Virus record (IMG/VR): IMGVR_UViG_3300030328_003556
Location: 1 to 29,309 of that record
Reading direction: 5' to 3' (one strand)
Origin: a virus
Length of the DNA: 29,309 nt
The notes below the pieces were generated by a model. That model made no database searches and was not told where the DNA came from. It worked only from the letters and a program-made list of their open reading frames with translations. This document shows positions 22,201 to 27,299 of this stretch, one piece after another; positions within the stretch are counted from its first letter, which is position 1, and each line of letters starts with the position of its first letter. Both the position numbers and the translations under genes were made by a program.

Positions 22201-23330
22201 TAACCATATGCATAAGTATCTAAGTATAATTCCTGTCCTGCTACAGTATTTTGATCAAGTCCTGTACATCCTAAAAATTGATTTACTGTTTTATTTGTAT
22301 ACTCAACTGAAGAAGTTGTTCCATTTGCAAATTGTACAATTAAAGTACCTGAAGAAGGAAATCCTAAAGTTGAATCAACATCAATAGTATTTGCACCTAT
22401 TCCAATATCTGTTATTATTTTAGTCTTGGGATGAATAGAAAATGTACCAAGAACAGAAGTTAGATCTAAATTTAATACATAATAATCTTTTTCACCTCTT
22501 CTTATTGGTTCAATATTATTAATTGTTCCCGATGCACTATTTTGAAAAGTAGTTTCATCTTGGAATATAGTTAAATTGGTTAATTTTTCTATATCTCCAA
22601 TAATAGGTTCTACTACAATATCTCTAGTATTCCTCCAATCTGCATTGGAGGGTATTATCATTCTTTCTCTAGGCTTTAAAACTTCAACATCTTTACCATA
22701 CAATGCTCTAAAAAGTATCTCAAATGATTCATCCGTTCCTTTAGTACTATAAAAATCTTTTACTTGTTTTAAAAAGATGTTTTGATCTAATCCATCTGCT
22801 AAAATTCTATTATCAAATCCTGGAGAAATTTGTTTTTTTAATTTTAAAAGGAATTGTGTTAAAAATTTGGTACTTAAGTTATCTACTATACTTCCAGATA
22901 CATGATCATCTTCTTCTGTAGAAGAAAAAAGAAGATCATCAGGACTATTGGGAGTTTCATAAGATTCTATCCCACTAAATCCCCTATAACAATTTAAAAA
23001 ACTAGTTGATGTTTTATCAGTATAACTAATAATTTCATCATCAATCTGTAAAAGACCATAATGTTCAGGAAAACCTTGAGTTGAACTAACATCAATTGTA
23101 GTATCAACACTGCTTATATTATTAGATAAAGTAGTGGTTGTAGTAATACCAGCTAAATTATCTATTTTTAAATATTGATCAATATTCTCTAAGATATCAA
23201 CAGGTCCACTCTGTACCGTTTGAGAAACATAATATTGTTTTAAAAATTCTCCAATAAGGGGAAAATCTGTTTCAACAAACTCAGGAAGTTGATTCTGAAT
23301 TATTAATGAAGTATTTACTCTCTTATTCAT
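10230..23330 (-). CDS. Giant (4,366-residue) baseplate-associated structural protein in the gp7 position
   Basis: One uninterrupted frame of 13.1 kb encodes 4,366 residues. The N-terminal 225 residues look like a tail or baseplate attachment domain shared with other phages: LPEFVETDFPLIGEFLKQ near 15-32 and STKGTDESFEILFRALYG near 195-212. Most of the rest is repetitive and beta-rich. There are TTIDV-type segments (near 77 and 310), many glycine-rich G-S-G-Y or G-x-G-Y modules (for example near 713, 1,157, 3,510 and 4,100-4,143) and dense GIGT, GVST and GVSS motifs. A YHYH-like segment, IGWAYDGNPIYGPYGYS, lies near 1,260-1,280. The gene sits between gp6 and gp8 like T4 gene 7, but T4 gp7 is about 1,030 residues and I see no direct similarity beyond position. 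It probably forms the baseplate periphery or contacts the host surface; this is inferred. Confidence 0.85.
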   Translation of the reverse strand: MNKRVNTSLIIQNQLPEFVETDFPLIGEFLKQYYVSQTVQSGPVDILENIDQYLKIDNLAGITTTTTLSNNISSVDTTIDVSSTQGFPEHYGLLQIDDEIISYTDKTSTSFLNCYRGFSGIESYETPNSPDDLLFSSTEEDDHVSGSIVDNLSTKFLTQFLLKLKKQISPGFDNRILADGLDQNIFLKQVKDFYSTKGTDESFEILFRALYGKDVEVLKPRERMIIPSNADWRNTRDIVVEPIIGDIEKLTNLTIFQDETTFQNSASGTINNIEPIRRGEKDYYVLNLDLTSVLGTFSIHPKTKIITDIGIGANTIDVDSTLGFPSSGTLIVQFANGTTSSVEYTNKTVNQFLGCTGLDQNTVAGQELYLDTYAYGYTLPNNQGQVRFRITGVLSKLDILENTIEYGKSDLISVKNLGLKADETNIRANEWIYNISNSYDIKEISLVDVGQYIYEITTYNKHGFSLGSAALLKSSTGLEYNVLVTSIVDEFKVEIKGSGSLDISFSYKIEKLLNKVNCLNFPEINKYTSDVQNVYLNDEEVYVASNSLPNYLSTPLGIQDYAITFSGSFIETEELVIGNHGFYTGDIVSYTPSSSTDTLGIPTGIPYFVKVVNPLTVKLAYSRANISTGNFITFNAIVSDSKLQLEKFNNRDIDAQKLIRKIVPAVSNNVKEETKPGSLGVLVNGVQILNYKSRDTLFYGDITKSIVAAPGDGYDVINPPVVYVNDSVGTGATIRANVIGNLKRINLIEQGFNYTEIPSISISGGNGVGAVAEANLLPYTYKASFNASDVLGAGLTVPNVDLINSVIGFSTFHKFENAERVFYRTFDQKSIIGLSTDAEYYVKVHNPLDVSLYKTEKDAIDGTNRVGLASTAPNGEVVGLSTIAISWGVGNHALESFDQKQKVSSIRILDSGSDYKNRRISAQPTGIITSLNNVKIVDHGFESGETIRYSCPTGTSIEGLVVDTDYLVTSLDEDNFKLSPIGLGTTGSSYFYDTKQYIDLNSVGVSTQVFSDPPINVIISGTVGLTTIFVGSASTNNVAYGDTTFYPKDFKAIIQPIFRGHLQSSFIENGGVGYGSSDIINFYRDPQIFIRSGEGAQFIPVISSEGEVIDVLVQNTGREYNTPPLLTVEGQGSGAVLTPVLSSGKIIEVKIISGGSGYFSNDTSIEVTSAGSEGKIEVEFRKWTVNITERLFATEKITDDDGVISTTLETSDTLQYNHLYAPRRLRELVQGSKVVGGKKEFEPDLKKSFTGSEVASVFHSPIIGWAYDGNPIYGPYGYSTSEGGTIKLMESGYKTVSKTNRPSVDTYPVGSFVEDHEYSGIGDLDEYNGRFAKTPEFPKGVYAYYTTISESNESSGPFLGFRKPVFPYFIGNKFKSTIIDYNYLPTSNQDSTNINESGWFRNTRPYELDSNTSSYNFLLNPNSIQKQFTEVKSVTRGSLDGFDIVNSGDNYKIDDKIRLDYEQSGGFKSRSVVSELKGKEITNISVASTSFESVEFIPIGNSRYLGIATVPHGLYNGEIITVAGLSTTKTDLLNSFSVGITSSTYPLTQELRNVAVTGVTTYVSVNGNLSSPSLMENDILGISSDGVNTERVKVLEIDRDNSQIKILREIDGTVSGLACSASDKFYQVSRKLEFDGSYANLEKSQLNKEYYFDPKDTVALGTTHGVGLSSSFVVGLTTYTTPGWIGTGTTTIIAFQDTRIKPNWNRLSGKQKRKLRNKGRSEWRKYSYRNYNDGGYVSISSARNASGIESSSFYGTFPIVSIAATTISIAFDSSALQGIGATVYLDKPVIAKSPYRSIHLPDNDLNDGDALIYNSNGGGNIAVSTDGTTNNNLEDGSILYATVIEPNFIGLSSSRVAINTGGSYVGLGTTSNLLYFTGIGTGSYHSLKTNYSKVVKGILSKNTVTVSTATTHGLSLDDTIDLDVKPGVSTDVVVKYNDQNRRLVINPRTFLASEVSILDNTIRIINHKYSTGQKVIYTSSTPSGGLIHNEIYYVVVVDKNRFNLSKTHYNSLLQTPIIINITSASGGTISPINPPLDLTRNNKIVFNLSDSSLSYPVSYGSTNAFNFRLFTDSKFLDEFDSTTTTGTFEVKSIGIPGVDSSATLELSVNANIKYPLYYNIVPVDTSTDSPLNDVIKTYVTDTEEIVENNKLFFVESEYSGIHKISGIGTTTFSYTIEETPEVTTYLSDTNFATGITTTNAAFANYNYTTKSLSADGAVSKVNIQSKGSSFKTLPAFISIASSIGKDALLRPKTTTIGNIDKFEIRNIGFDYSADKTIAPSGSIPASIRLDRANILDKVGISSAGLNYTLAPKLVLVDPITNIVDPDADLKYEIGDTQVKILKNTKGLFSVSPRIIPTQNSNGVGISSLTYNDNTKDVRLYTNVGYSVAIDWPFIVGDKILLENISVGVGSTGVGFNSKNYGYQLFEITSMDENIGGNNGSVVINLSKHLKEGEYPGNFNKDGSAGLATPERLFPIFDTTLKKYNFLVDEIITSEDKSGKVLKWTSLGELLKLETNDDFKEGDLIIGESSGAQGKIITSEQPKSHFEVDSSSVVNNGWKVESGFLNNELQRISDNDYYQNLSYSIKSEISYDKWDDAVTVLNHPVGFRKFSDLIVQCFDASSVGIGTTQDQGLFSIQVDMISDVNLNCEYDFDLVKENSFEIEGELGSDLVTFQKIIQDYSESRGNRALVIDDISGEFNSDPRSTPYSAVDIFSLTDARVRKYITYARDKRYTDERQILLVTLLHDYKEGRTTFGYLNQYGRVDTEVPLGSFDFSVSGADGYLDWYPVKFKRNDYSVSAISYDLKGTATGVGSTAFGDSVVAITSSITLPTSMTSMAGIVTIPKTFNASKVILEFNATDDSFYEFQELNYVYNSFNGELELLDYGNLTAESKVAKAGVGLGTYGARVSSDKVIVEFTPHSALSTSFVCNSMILSFDESKTGVSSVTFDTTDVSSKVTSIGATEKAGEVPGIHTVSTYNLTDYGSSYCMVSVSAGGTMHQMSEVAVASTAGRVDLTEYGIIFSDMGLGTVGANIKGTDVELTFRPIAGIACTVQVYQNSIGVANEDIITTEIPFTNGKIQTNSGNYSGTERDIKRDFNIFTKQNPVFEKEFNSAESTIVNLTDNTIIVPNHFFVSGEQLEYSYGRLDSPIGIVTATIAGFGSTDKLPTKVFAVKDGDLKIKLAASAENALKENPTVLDLNALGVGTQHSFISTEGRGKMLITVDNVIQSPLVQTGIAYTLTNPVVRADNSIDVSGITSVFVGDILNIDQEYLLVEQVGVAGANRIVVQRGWMDTTIGIHPGNSTVTKFTGSYNVRGNTLSFVEAPKGLSPISTTTGDPDNRDWTGISTHATFSGRTFTRSGVTGTAVTAYNGNYIFDNISEQFNGISTQFALKNQGNNLTSISDQNALILNNAIAQQPARFGGVRPIIGDYELSQVGAATTIGYTGIAVSQAYDPNNSSIPIGGVIVSVSSTEGFAYQPLVSAGGTAIVSGLGTVSSVSIGNSGSGYRTGILTTGGVSGHKVNVSVSQASLGISTVVAIGTALQSDGYITGIAITASSGTGYTAYISNYKNPQTSLLAPVIATPVVTGFSTISIANTTGIKFSSDVPSSETVVSIVGAAATNLGVIGIGTFPINTVAGSGVGTDKIFVTTSLWPTGVDTSKSKIKINNKDYSIVSTAATYLGLGSTISSSVGVGSTLIGIDTRIITLASGVVGGASSGSSVIIKKYEPPVVSIDAPLSYSNVPLVYAANIGHGSESGIGTGAKVDVVVGSGSSVVDFRVRDVGYGYQYGDVLTVEVGGNIGIPTCNEQPSKFGQSLGDPGITTNFRPFTLTVDSLEQDEFSGWAFGQLEVLDSLDNKFDGKLRTFTLTLNNEEKSIAAAPGSSVDVEASLIVFINNILQAPGGNYTFPGGTRITFSEPPKKGDTSKIWFYKGTSSVDVVDIDILETVKKGDDIKINSTQLDQKEDKRLVNRITSPTDAKTNSYFGPGVSDDEELKRPVDWCRQTEDKIIDNIPVPKDRPLYEPSIFPTTNLIKSLETSDTIASVENVRTVFDSTNEDASSTIERSIEILSQDIITGAAATAIVSVAGTVVGIVTSEIGKGYSSAPSVTISSPVGLGSTQRATVTATVSAAGTVTGYTITSPGTGYSTYSTEEGKWITQPPLVLIEEPSPTYEKVNNVLYSGDFGVITGIAVTQNIDGVGVGSTSLVLDLHIPMDSYLRDASITGTAITMSSIAAGYYFVLNNTNVGNGITAVSYPTGATVGVATQFLDGIYEAANVSIAQTDLARIDPSVGSGLTSIVRVKVGVSTLNGLTGIGTGDMGDYSWGRVDMSSRGTSSNTFEIYNTKGMAGINTSPILRRVNPLKSSQYLT

Positions 23331-23334
23331 ATTT

Positions 23335-25257
23335 TTAGTATCTTACTAGAGATCCAGAGGAATAACTTGGGGTAGTAACATAATTTGACCCAGAAATATC
23401 TGTTCCAGATGAAACTTGGTCAATTTCCATATTAACTTTACTATTACTATTATCTAGTTGTAAAAATAAGTCCTGTTTTGCGATAACATCATTAGAAACA
23501 GGAGTTGCAGAAACCTCAATAAGTGGTTCTGGTGATATTTTAAGGGTTGATATGATATTTATTGCAGTTAAATTAACCTCTCCTTTCACATAATCAATAG
23601 TTCCTATCTTTCCAGACAAGATAACAGGTTCATTTTCAGCATCCAAACGGAACAAGAAGAGTCTTCCCTTAGTAGGAACCTCAGATCTATTTCTTCCTAT
23701 CGGTCTATCAGTAATATAAACAGTATCCGCAATTCCATTCACCTTAAATCCAGAAGTTTTAATGTTATATCCATTTCTATCACCAACATAGAAGGAATTT
23801 CCAAAGCATAATTCATACTCAACAAACTTATTTAAGGTTGGAAGTAGATTTCTTCTTATTTTAACATTACTAATGTTAGAAGTTATAGAAGAATCACTTT
23901 TATCAATCACATTTAAGAACTCACTGTACTTAAATTTTGCTCCAAATTGGTTCATAGATGAAGAATCAGCATATTTTTCTAAATTTGTTGAAATTTTAGT
24001 CTTAACTGCTGCTGAATCTGGTGCCAAATTACTATTATAATAGGCAACAGTGTCATATTCAACGTAAAGATACTTAAGATCGAGTAAATTTACCCTCACA
24101 GATGCTACACTATACTTTTTTAACTCTCTAACTAAGTTATTTTTGACCGTATCTGGTACATAATTACCATAAGTAGGCTTAATTGAGATATAGACTTCAC
24201 CAAATCGTGGTGGATCAAGGTCTTCACCTCCATATGCAGTTACAGATTCTGCTTCATTATAGATTCTAGGTATAATTGCTTCATAATCTGCTGTTGTAAC
24301 TGCTCTATTTTGTGCAGAATACATTCTAGGAGCAAACTTTCGAACTGATTCAACAGTTTCTATTGATTGTCCGTTATATGAAGAGGTAATTGTTGTGATA
24401 GGAGAGATACTTTCAGTGAAAGTAGTGCCATTACTGTCTACTAAACGTCCTGCAAAGGAGAAATCATTGATTCCGTTGCCATTTTCACCGTTAGAGATGA
24501 CATAATCTACGTTTATGAAATTTAAATTATCTAATTTTTTACCAAAAATGCCATCTCCGAACAATAATTGGTATCTTTCGTTCGCAGTTTCTTGAATAAA
24601 GAAGACTTGACTCGTATCAGTGACTCCAAAGAGGTTATTTGTTAATTTATAGATGAATTTACCAGTACTTTCTTCCGTATTTCGTACTGAACACGTAATT
24701 AATGACGTATCTATGTTGGGATTATCTAAAATAAACTTCTGATCCTTGTTTGAAGTGTCTACAGTGAACTGTGCGTTCAATTGTGAACCTTCATATATCT
24801 TAATATTAGAGAAATATGCAACATTATTCACCACTGGAGTGGTAACATCCTCTGGAAGTATAAAAGTATAGTTAAAATTACCAAAAGTTGCTGCAGTTGA
24901 TGCAACAATTCCTTTTTTTAGAGTGAGGGAGGCGGGTGTATTACCTGTATTACTTACATCACACTCAAATGACACTGTTGCAACAGCAGATCTTACGGAA
25001 CGAGGTACATATCCAGTATTTCTTGCAATTGATACAATATTTTCCCTAAGTGTTGCACTATCAAGGAACACTTCATTGGATACCATATTGGCATTATATG
25101 AAGAGATATAGGTATTGTATGCTAATAGATCAATTATAGTAGATAAATTAGACCCCTCAAAATCATAATCAGTAAAGTTCGTGTTTGACTTTACATAATC
25201 CTTAAGGGAAGTTTTTATCTGGTCAAAATCCAGATTAGAGAAATTAACTAAAGGCAT
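23335..25257 (-). CDS. 6: Baseplate wedge subunit gp6
   Basis: This 640-residue protein is close to the T4 gp6 length of about 660. The N-terminus carries family-typical segments: NFSNLDFDQIKTSLKDYVK near residue 5, DFEGSNLSTIIDLLAYNTY near 33-51 and SNEVFLDSATLRENIVSIAR near 61-80. Later segments LLFGDGIFGKKL near 229, RKFAPRMYSAQNRAVTTADY near 307 and GEVYISIKPTYG near 354 resemble the J-like core shared by gp6 and other contractile-tail baseplates. In T4, gp6 dimers form the continuous ring at the inner baseplate and bind gp25, gp53 and gp7. Here it follows gp25 by 4 nt and precedes the giant gene by 4 nt, which suggests a single late operon. Confidence 0.93.
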   Translation of the reverse strand: MPLVNFSNLDFDQIKTSLKDYVKSNTNFTDYDFEGSNLSTIIDLLAYNTYISSYNANMVSNEVFLDSATLRENIVSIARNTGYVPRSVRSAVATVSFECDVSNTGNTPASLTLKKGIVASTAATFGNFNYTFILPEDVTTPVVNNVAYFSNIKIYEGSQLNAQFTVDTSNKDQKFILDNPNIDTSLITCSVRNTEESTGKFIYKLTNNLFGVTDTSQVFFIQETANERYQLLFGDGIFGKKLDNLNFINVDYVISNGENGNGINDFSFAGRLVDSNGTTFTESISPITTITSSYNGQSIETVESVRKFAPRMYSAQNRAVTTADYEAIIPRIYNEAESVTAYGGEDLDPPRFGEVYISIKPTYGNYVPDTVKNNLVRELKKYSVASVRVNLLDLKYLYVEYDTVAYYNSNLAPDSAAVKTKISTNLEKYADSSSMNQFGAKFKYSEFLNVIDKSDSSITSNISNVKIRRNLLPTLNKFVEYELCFGNSFYVGDRNGYNIKTSGFKVNGIADTVYITDRPIGRNRSEVPTKGRLFLFRLDAENEPVILSGKIGTIDYVKGEVNLTAINIISTLKISPEPLIEVSATPVSNDVIAKQDLFLQLDNSNSKVNMEIDQVSSGTDISGSNYVTTPSYSSGSLVRY

Positions 25258-25261
25258 CTAC

Positions 25262-25678
25262 TTAATATCTTGTTGGTTCTGTAATGCTAAATTCTATTTC
25301 AATCGGAGGTACATCCATACCAATAATTTCATAGGTGATTTGTACGTCATATCTATTATTTTCAAAGTTGGGTTGTACAATAACTTCTTGTAAGTTAACC
25401 CTTGGTTCATAAGTTTCAATCGTATAAGTAATAGTTGATTTGATAGAGGCAGCTGCAACGAAATCAAGGTTTTCAAATAATGAATTCTGAATGTTGCAAC
25501 CAATTTCAGGTTCAAATGGTCTTTCGCCCTTATTAGTTAATACTAGATTACGAATAGATCTCGATATTGCAGCTTCATTTGAAACAGATATCAAATCATA
25601 GTTAATTGGATTCACCTTAAAAGACATACTAATATCTTTAAAGTACCTACTTTTAATTGTTTCTTGTTGAAGAGGCAT
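25262..25678 (-). CDS. 25: Baseplate wedge subunit gp25
   Basis: This 138-residue protein matches the T4 gp25 length (132) and the GPW/gp25 family pattern. The diagnostic segment is SIRNLVLTNKGERPFEPEIG near residues 41-60, then SLFENLD near 67 and a C-terminal beta segment with YEPRVNLQEVIVQP near 89-102. The family was first compared to lysozyme, but in contractile tails gp25 is structural: it nucleates the sheath and anchors the wedge at the inner baseplate. It is the first gene of the late structural run and is preceded by two CTAAATA motifs. No strong Shine-Dalgarno sequence is visible before the ATG. Confidence 0.93.
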   Translation of the reverse strand: MPLQQETIKSRYFKDISMSFKVNPINYDLISVSNEAAISRSIRNLVLTNKGERPFEPEIGCNIQNSLFENLDFVAAASIKSTITYTIETYEPRVNLQEVIVQPNFENNRYDVQITYEIIGMDVPPIEIEFSITEPTRY

Positions 25679-25707
25679 TCAAATTGACTACTATTCCTAC
25701 TGTAGTT

Positions 25708-25714
25708 TATTTAG
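25708..25714 (-). promoter_or_regulatory. Late-promoter-like CTAAATA, copy nearest gp25
   Basis: The minus strand reads CTAAATA, the variant of the T4 late octamer reported for marine T4-like phages. It is 30 nt before the gp25 ATG, a suitable distance for a late transcript start and a leader. A second identical copy lies 22 bp further upstream. Confidence 0.5.
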
Positions 25715-25729
25715 CACAGTTATAGTAAG

Positions 25730-25736
25730 TATTTAG
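25730..25736 (-). promoter_or_regulatory. Late-promoter-like CTAAATA, distal copy
   Basis: A second exact CTAAATA on the minus strand, offset by 22 bp (about two helical turns) from the copy nearer gp25. Either copy could be the real late promoter, or both may work in tandem. Confidence 0.45.
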
Positions 25737-25787
25737 AGTAAACGCTCGGTTTTTATTGAGAGTCTACGCTCGGATTTTTTAGAACAT

Positions 25788-25819
25788 AAAAAAAGAGAGG
25801 GTATTTCAACCCCCTCTTT
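25788..25819 (-). terminator. Rho-independent terminator after the 47-residue gene
   Basis: On the minus strand a G/C-rich stem (AGAGGG pairing with CCCTCT, loop including TTGAAATA) is followed by a run of seven T. It lies a few bases after the stop codon of the small basic protein and before the late promoters of gp25. It therefore separates the upstream unit from the late structural run. Confidence 0.8.
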
Positions 25820-25823
25820 GATA

Positions 25824-25967
25824 TTATCTACCTTGTCCTCGGTATCTTTTTTTGCCCCTATTTCGACTCGTTGCTGAATACTTAGTATGTTTACCAAGAC
25901 CTTGACGAGTCTTCTTAGGTTTTGTTTCAATAGTCGTTGAACCAGTTGCTGATGTACGAATTGCCAT
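25824..25967 (-). CDS. Small basic protein (47 aa), conserved type in cyanomyoviruses
   Basis: The frame ATG 25965-25967 to TAA encodes 47 residues starting MAIRTSATGSTTIETKPKKT and ending RGKKRYRGQGR. It is strongly basic, with Lys/Arg clusters and few hydrophobic residues, so it is probably disordered and may bind nucleic acid. I recall near-identical small proteins (a conserved ATGSTTI-x-TKPKKTRQG and a KK-x-YRGQG tail) in many marine T4-like phages, with no known function. An AGGA ribosome binding sequence lies 7 nt before the ATG. An overlapping 65-codon frame at 25733-25930 is a shadow of this gene and crosses the terminator. This is the last gene of its transcription unit. Confidence 0.82.
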   Translation of the reverse strand: MAIRTSATGSTTIETKPKKTRQGLGKHTKYSATSRNRGKKRYRGQGR

Positions 25968-25975
25968 AAATGTTC

Positions 25976-26053
25976 CTAATGTGGATTATAAAGATTAAAA
26001 TAAAAGACTGTTCCAATAATAGAGAGAATAATAAAGATTCCAAAATAAGTCAT
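25976..26053 (-). CDS. Predicted single-span membrane micropeptide (25 aa)
   Basis: The frame encodes 25 residues starting MTYFGIFIILSIIGTVFYF and ending NLYNPH. Residues about 3-19 are continuously hydrophobic, long enough for one membrane span, with almost no charge. Its ATG overlaps the TGA stop of the preceding 48-residue gene (ATGA), a common sign of translational coupling. It is followed 8 nt later by the 47-residue gene. No function can be read from it. Small membrane peptides in phages can act in lysis control or superinfection exclusion, but nothing here points to either. Confidence comes from the overlap and the clean hydrophobic profile. Confidence 0.55.
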   Translation of the reverse strand: MTYFGIFIILSIIGTVFYFNLYNPH

Positions 26054-26196
26054 AATTCAATGAGTTCGTCTTTGTGATATACTCGATAACTTTTATTATC
26101 TCGTTTTGAGATTTCTGTGAGAATCTTCGCAACAAGATCCCACAATTGTTCTGACTTAATCTTTTTTATAGTTGCGAGAGATGGATAGTCAGTCAT
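26050..26196 (-). CDS. Small hypothetical protein (48 aa)
   Basis: The frame encodes 48 residues starting MTDYPSLATIKKIKSEQLWD and ending YHKDELIEL. It looks like a mostly helical, charged soluble protein. The ATG shares one base with the stop codon of the glycosyltransferase-like gene (TAATG), and its own TGA overlaps the next gene by 4 nt (ATGA). These two overlaps strongly suggest a co-translated set. I do not recognise the family. Its conserved placement between the glycosyltransferase-like gene and a membrane peptide would be the best clue to its role. Confidence 0.7.
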   Translation of the reverse strand: MTDYPSLATIKKIKSEQLWDLVAKILTEISKRDNKSYRVYHKDELIEL

Positions 26197-26969
26197 TAGA
26201 TAACTCTCATCTTCTCATGACCTACCCGTATGCGAGGATCACACCAAATTTCAAATCCTTCTTCTTTTGCATCAAGACAGAATGAAACATCCTCTCCACA
26301 CATATCTTGTACACTACCAGATTCAAAGACTTGCATCTTAGGAGCAAACCAAGGATATTCAAGTTTCTCGAATACACCTTTCTTAATTAACACCCAACCA
26401 AAACCAGTATAGTCTACTGTGAAAGGTTTACGTCTCTTACTAATAGTATCTACTGTTTCATGATTCATCACTCCACCATTCTTACGGAAGTCATCTTCTT
26501 CTAACCAATGAGCAACTGATGTGGTTTGTCCATCTTCTGTTGCATACCATCCAGCAGTAACTTCTTTCTCTTCTTCTTCAGCAGGAACAGCAAGATCACA
26601 TAGTTGCCAGAACTTCTCACTATTAAAAACAATATCACTATCAATCCATAACTGATAATCATATTCTAGTTTACCATCCCAAGGTATCTGATTAGGACCA
26701 CGTAGTACATTAGCACCTAATACTTTGCATCTTGCGAAGTTAACCATAGAAGAATAGTCTTGAGATATCTGAATACTCATACCATTCTGAACCATGTCAA
26801 AACATAATTGAACGAAGTTCTTTAAGAATATGAAGGAACAACCTCGACCTGGAAGACAGAAGACTATCTTCTTTCCTCTCATTCTTTCTTTGATTGCATC
26901 AATGTCCCATTCAGGTTCTTTTGATTTCTTTGTGGGAGCCTTTGCTTTAACGGTAAATCCTTTTGCCAT
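26196..26969 (-). CDS. GT-A-fold glycosyltransferase-like protein (257 aa)
   Basis: The N-terminus is Lys-rich. A hydrophobic strand KIVFCLPGRG follows at residues 34-43. A DxD-type motif, LWIDSDIVF (Asp110-Ser-Asp112), is where GT-A enzymes usually bind the metal and nucleotide sugar. DYTGFGWVLIKKGVFEKL (186-203) and CGEDVSFCLDAKEEGFEIW (224-242) with VGHEK (His251) fit the catalytic acid and late His pattern of GT2-like enzymes. The family is widespread in marine T4-like phages, usually annotated only as glycosyltransferase or hypothetical. Donor and acceptor cannot be predicted: candidates are virion proteins, host surface glycans or DNA. A sigma70-like promoter lies just upstream, and the gene heads a coupled four-gene unit. 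Confidence 0.75.
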   Translation of the reverse strand: MAKGFTVKAKAPTKKSKEPEWDIDAIKERMRGKKIVFCLPGRGCSFIFLKNFVQLCFDMVQNGMSIQISQDYSSMVNFARCKVLGANVLRGPNQIPWDGKLEYDYQLWIDSDIVFNSEKFWQLCDLAVPAEEEEKEVTAGWYATEDGQTTSVAHWLEEDDFRKNGGVMNHETVDTISKRRKPFTVDYTGFGWVLIKKGVFEKLEYPWFAPKMQVFESGSVQDMCGEDVSFCLDAKEEGFEIWCDPRIRVGHEKMRVI

Positions 26970-26992
26970 AATCGTTTAATACCTTCAAATCA

Positions 26993-27021
26993 ATTTTAAC
27001 AGAATATCTATACAATGTCAA
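26993..27021 (-). promoter_or_regulatory. Sigma70-like promoter of the glycosyltransferase-like unit
   Basis: The minus strand has TTGACA, a 17-nt spacer and TAAAAT, matching 11 of 12 consensus bases. The expected transcript start is about 17 nt before the ATG, and a GAAGG sequence lies 12 nt before it. It fits in the gap after the 54-residue gene and points at the glycosyltransferase-like gene. Confidence 0.75.
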
Positions 27022-27024
27022 CAA

Positions 27025-27189
27025 TTATTTCTCTTCGGTTATCTCTATATGTAGATCTTCTTCGACATAATCAGTCTTCATTAAACCTACCATACCTTTA
27101 ACTGTTGACACCATAGATTTAAACTCTTTCTCTTTGGTGCCCGAAAATAATTCTTTGTTCTTTGCATAGAGGTGATAAACCTTTTCCAT
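27025..27189 (-). CDS. Small hypothetical protein (54 aa), YHLYAKNK type
   Basis: The frame encodes 54 residues starting MEKVYHLYAKNKELFSGTKE and ending DYVEEDLHIEITEEK. An AGAGGA ribosome binding sequence sits 7 nt before the ATG. I recall marine phage small proteins with the same layout: an N-terminal Y-H-L-Y-A-K-N-K, a middle E-E-F-K, and a C-terminal D-Y-x-x-E-D-L acidic tail. No function is known to me. The length and lack of a signal or membrane segment suggest a small soluble cytoplasmic protein, possibly a host-takeover factor. It lies between a terminator and the promoter of the glycosyltransferase-like unit, so it may be a monocistronic gene; its own promoter is not clear. Confidence 0.75.
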   Translation of the reverse strand: MEKVYHLYAKNKELFSGTKEKEFKSMVSTVKGMVGLMKTDYVEEDLHIEITEEK

Positions 27190-27254
27190 GATTTTTTCCT
27201 CTGGGGATTTTTTTTGTAAAAAAGTTATTTCACTACTATACTATATATCTCCAA

Positions 27255-27299
27255 TAAAAAACCCTAGGAAAGACTTTTCTCCTAGGGAAATTTTTTTTT
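27255..27299. terminator. Bidirectional Rho-independent terminator
   Basis: A strong stem (CCCTAGGA at 27262-27269 pairing with TCCTAGGG at 27280-27287, extended inward by A/T pairs) is flanked by T-rich tracts on both strands: nine T on the plus strand and six T on the minus strand. It can stop transcripts from either direction. On the minus strand it would end transcripts from the 34 to 55-residue genes before the 54-residue gene. Confidence 0.8.

Noticed and set aside
25733-25930. 65-codon minus-strand frame overlapping the small basic protein
   Set aside because: It is an alternate frame of the 47-residue gene, has no better ribosome binding site, and runs across the Rho-independent terminator and a late promoter motif.
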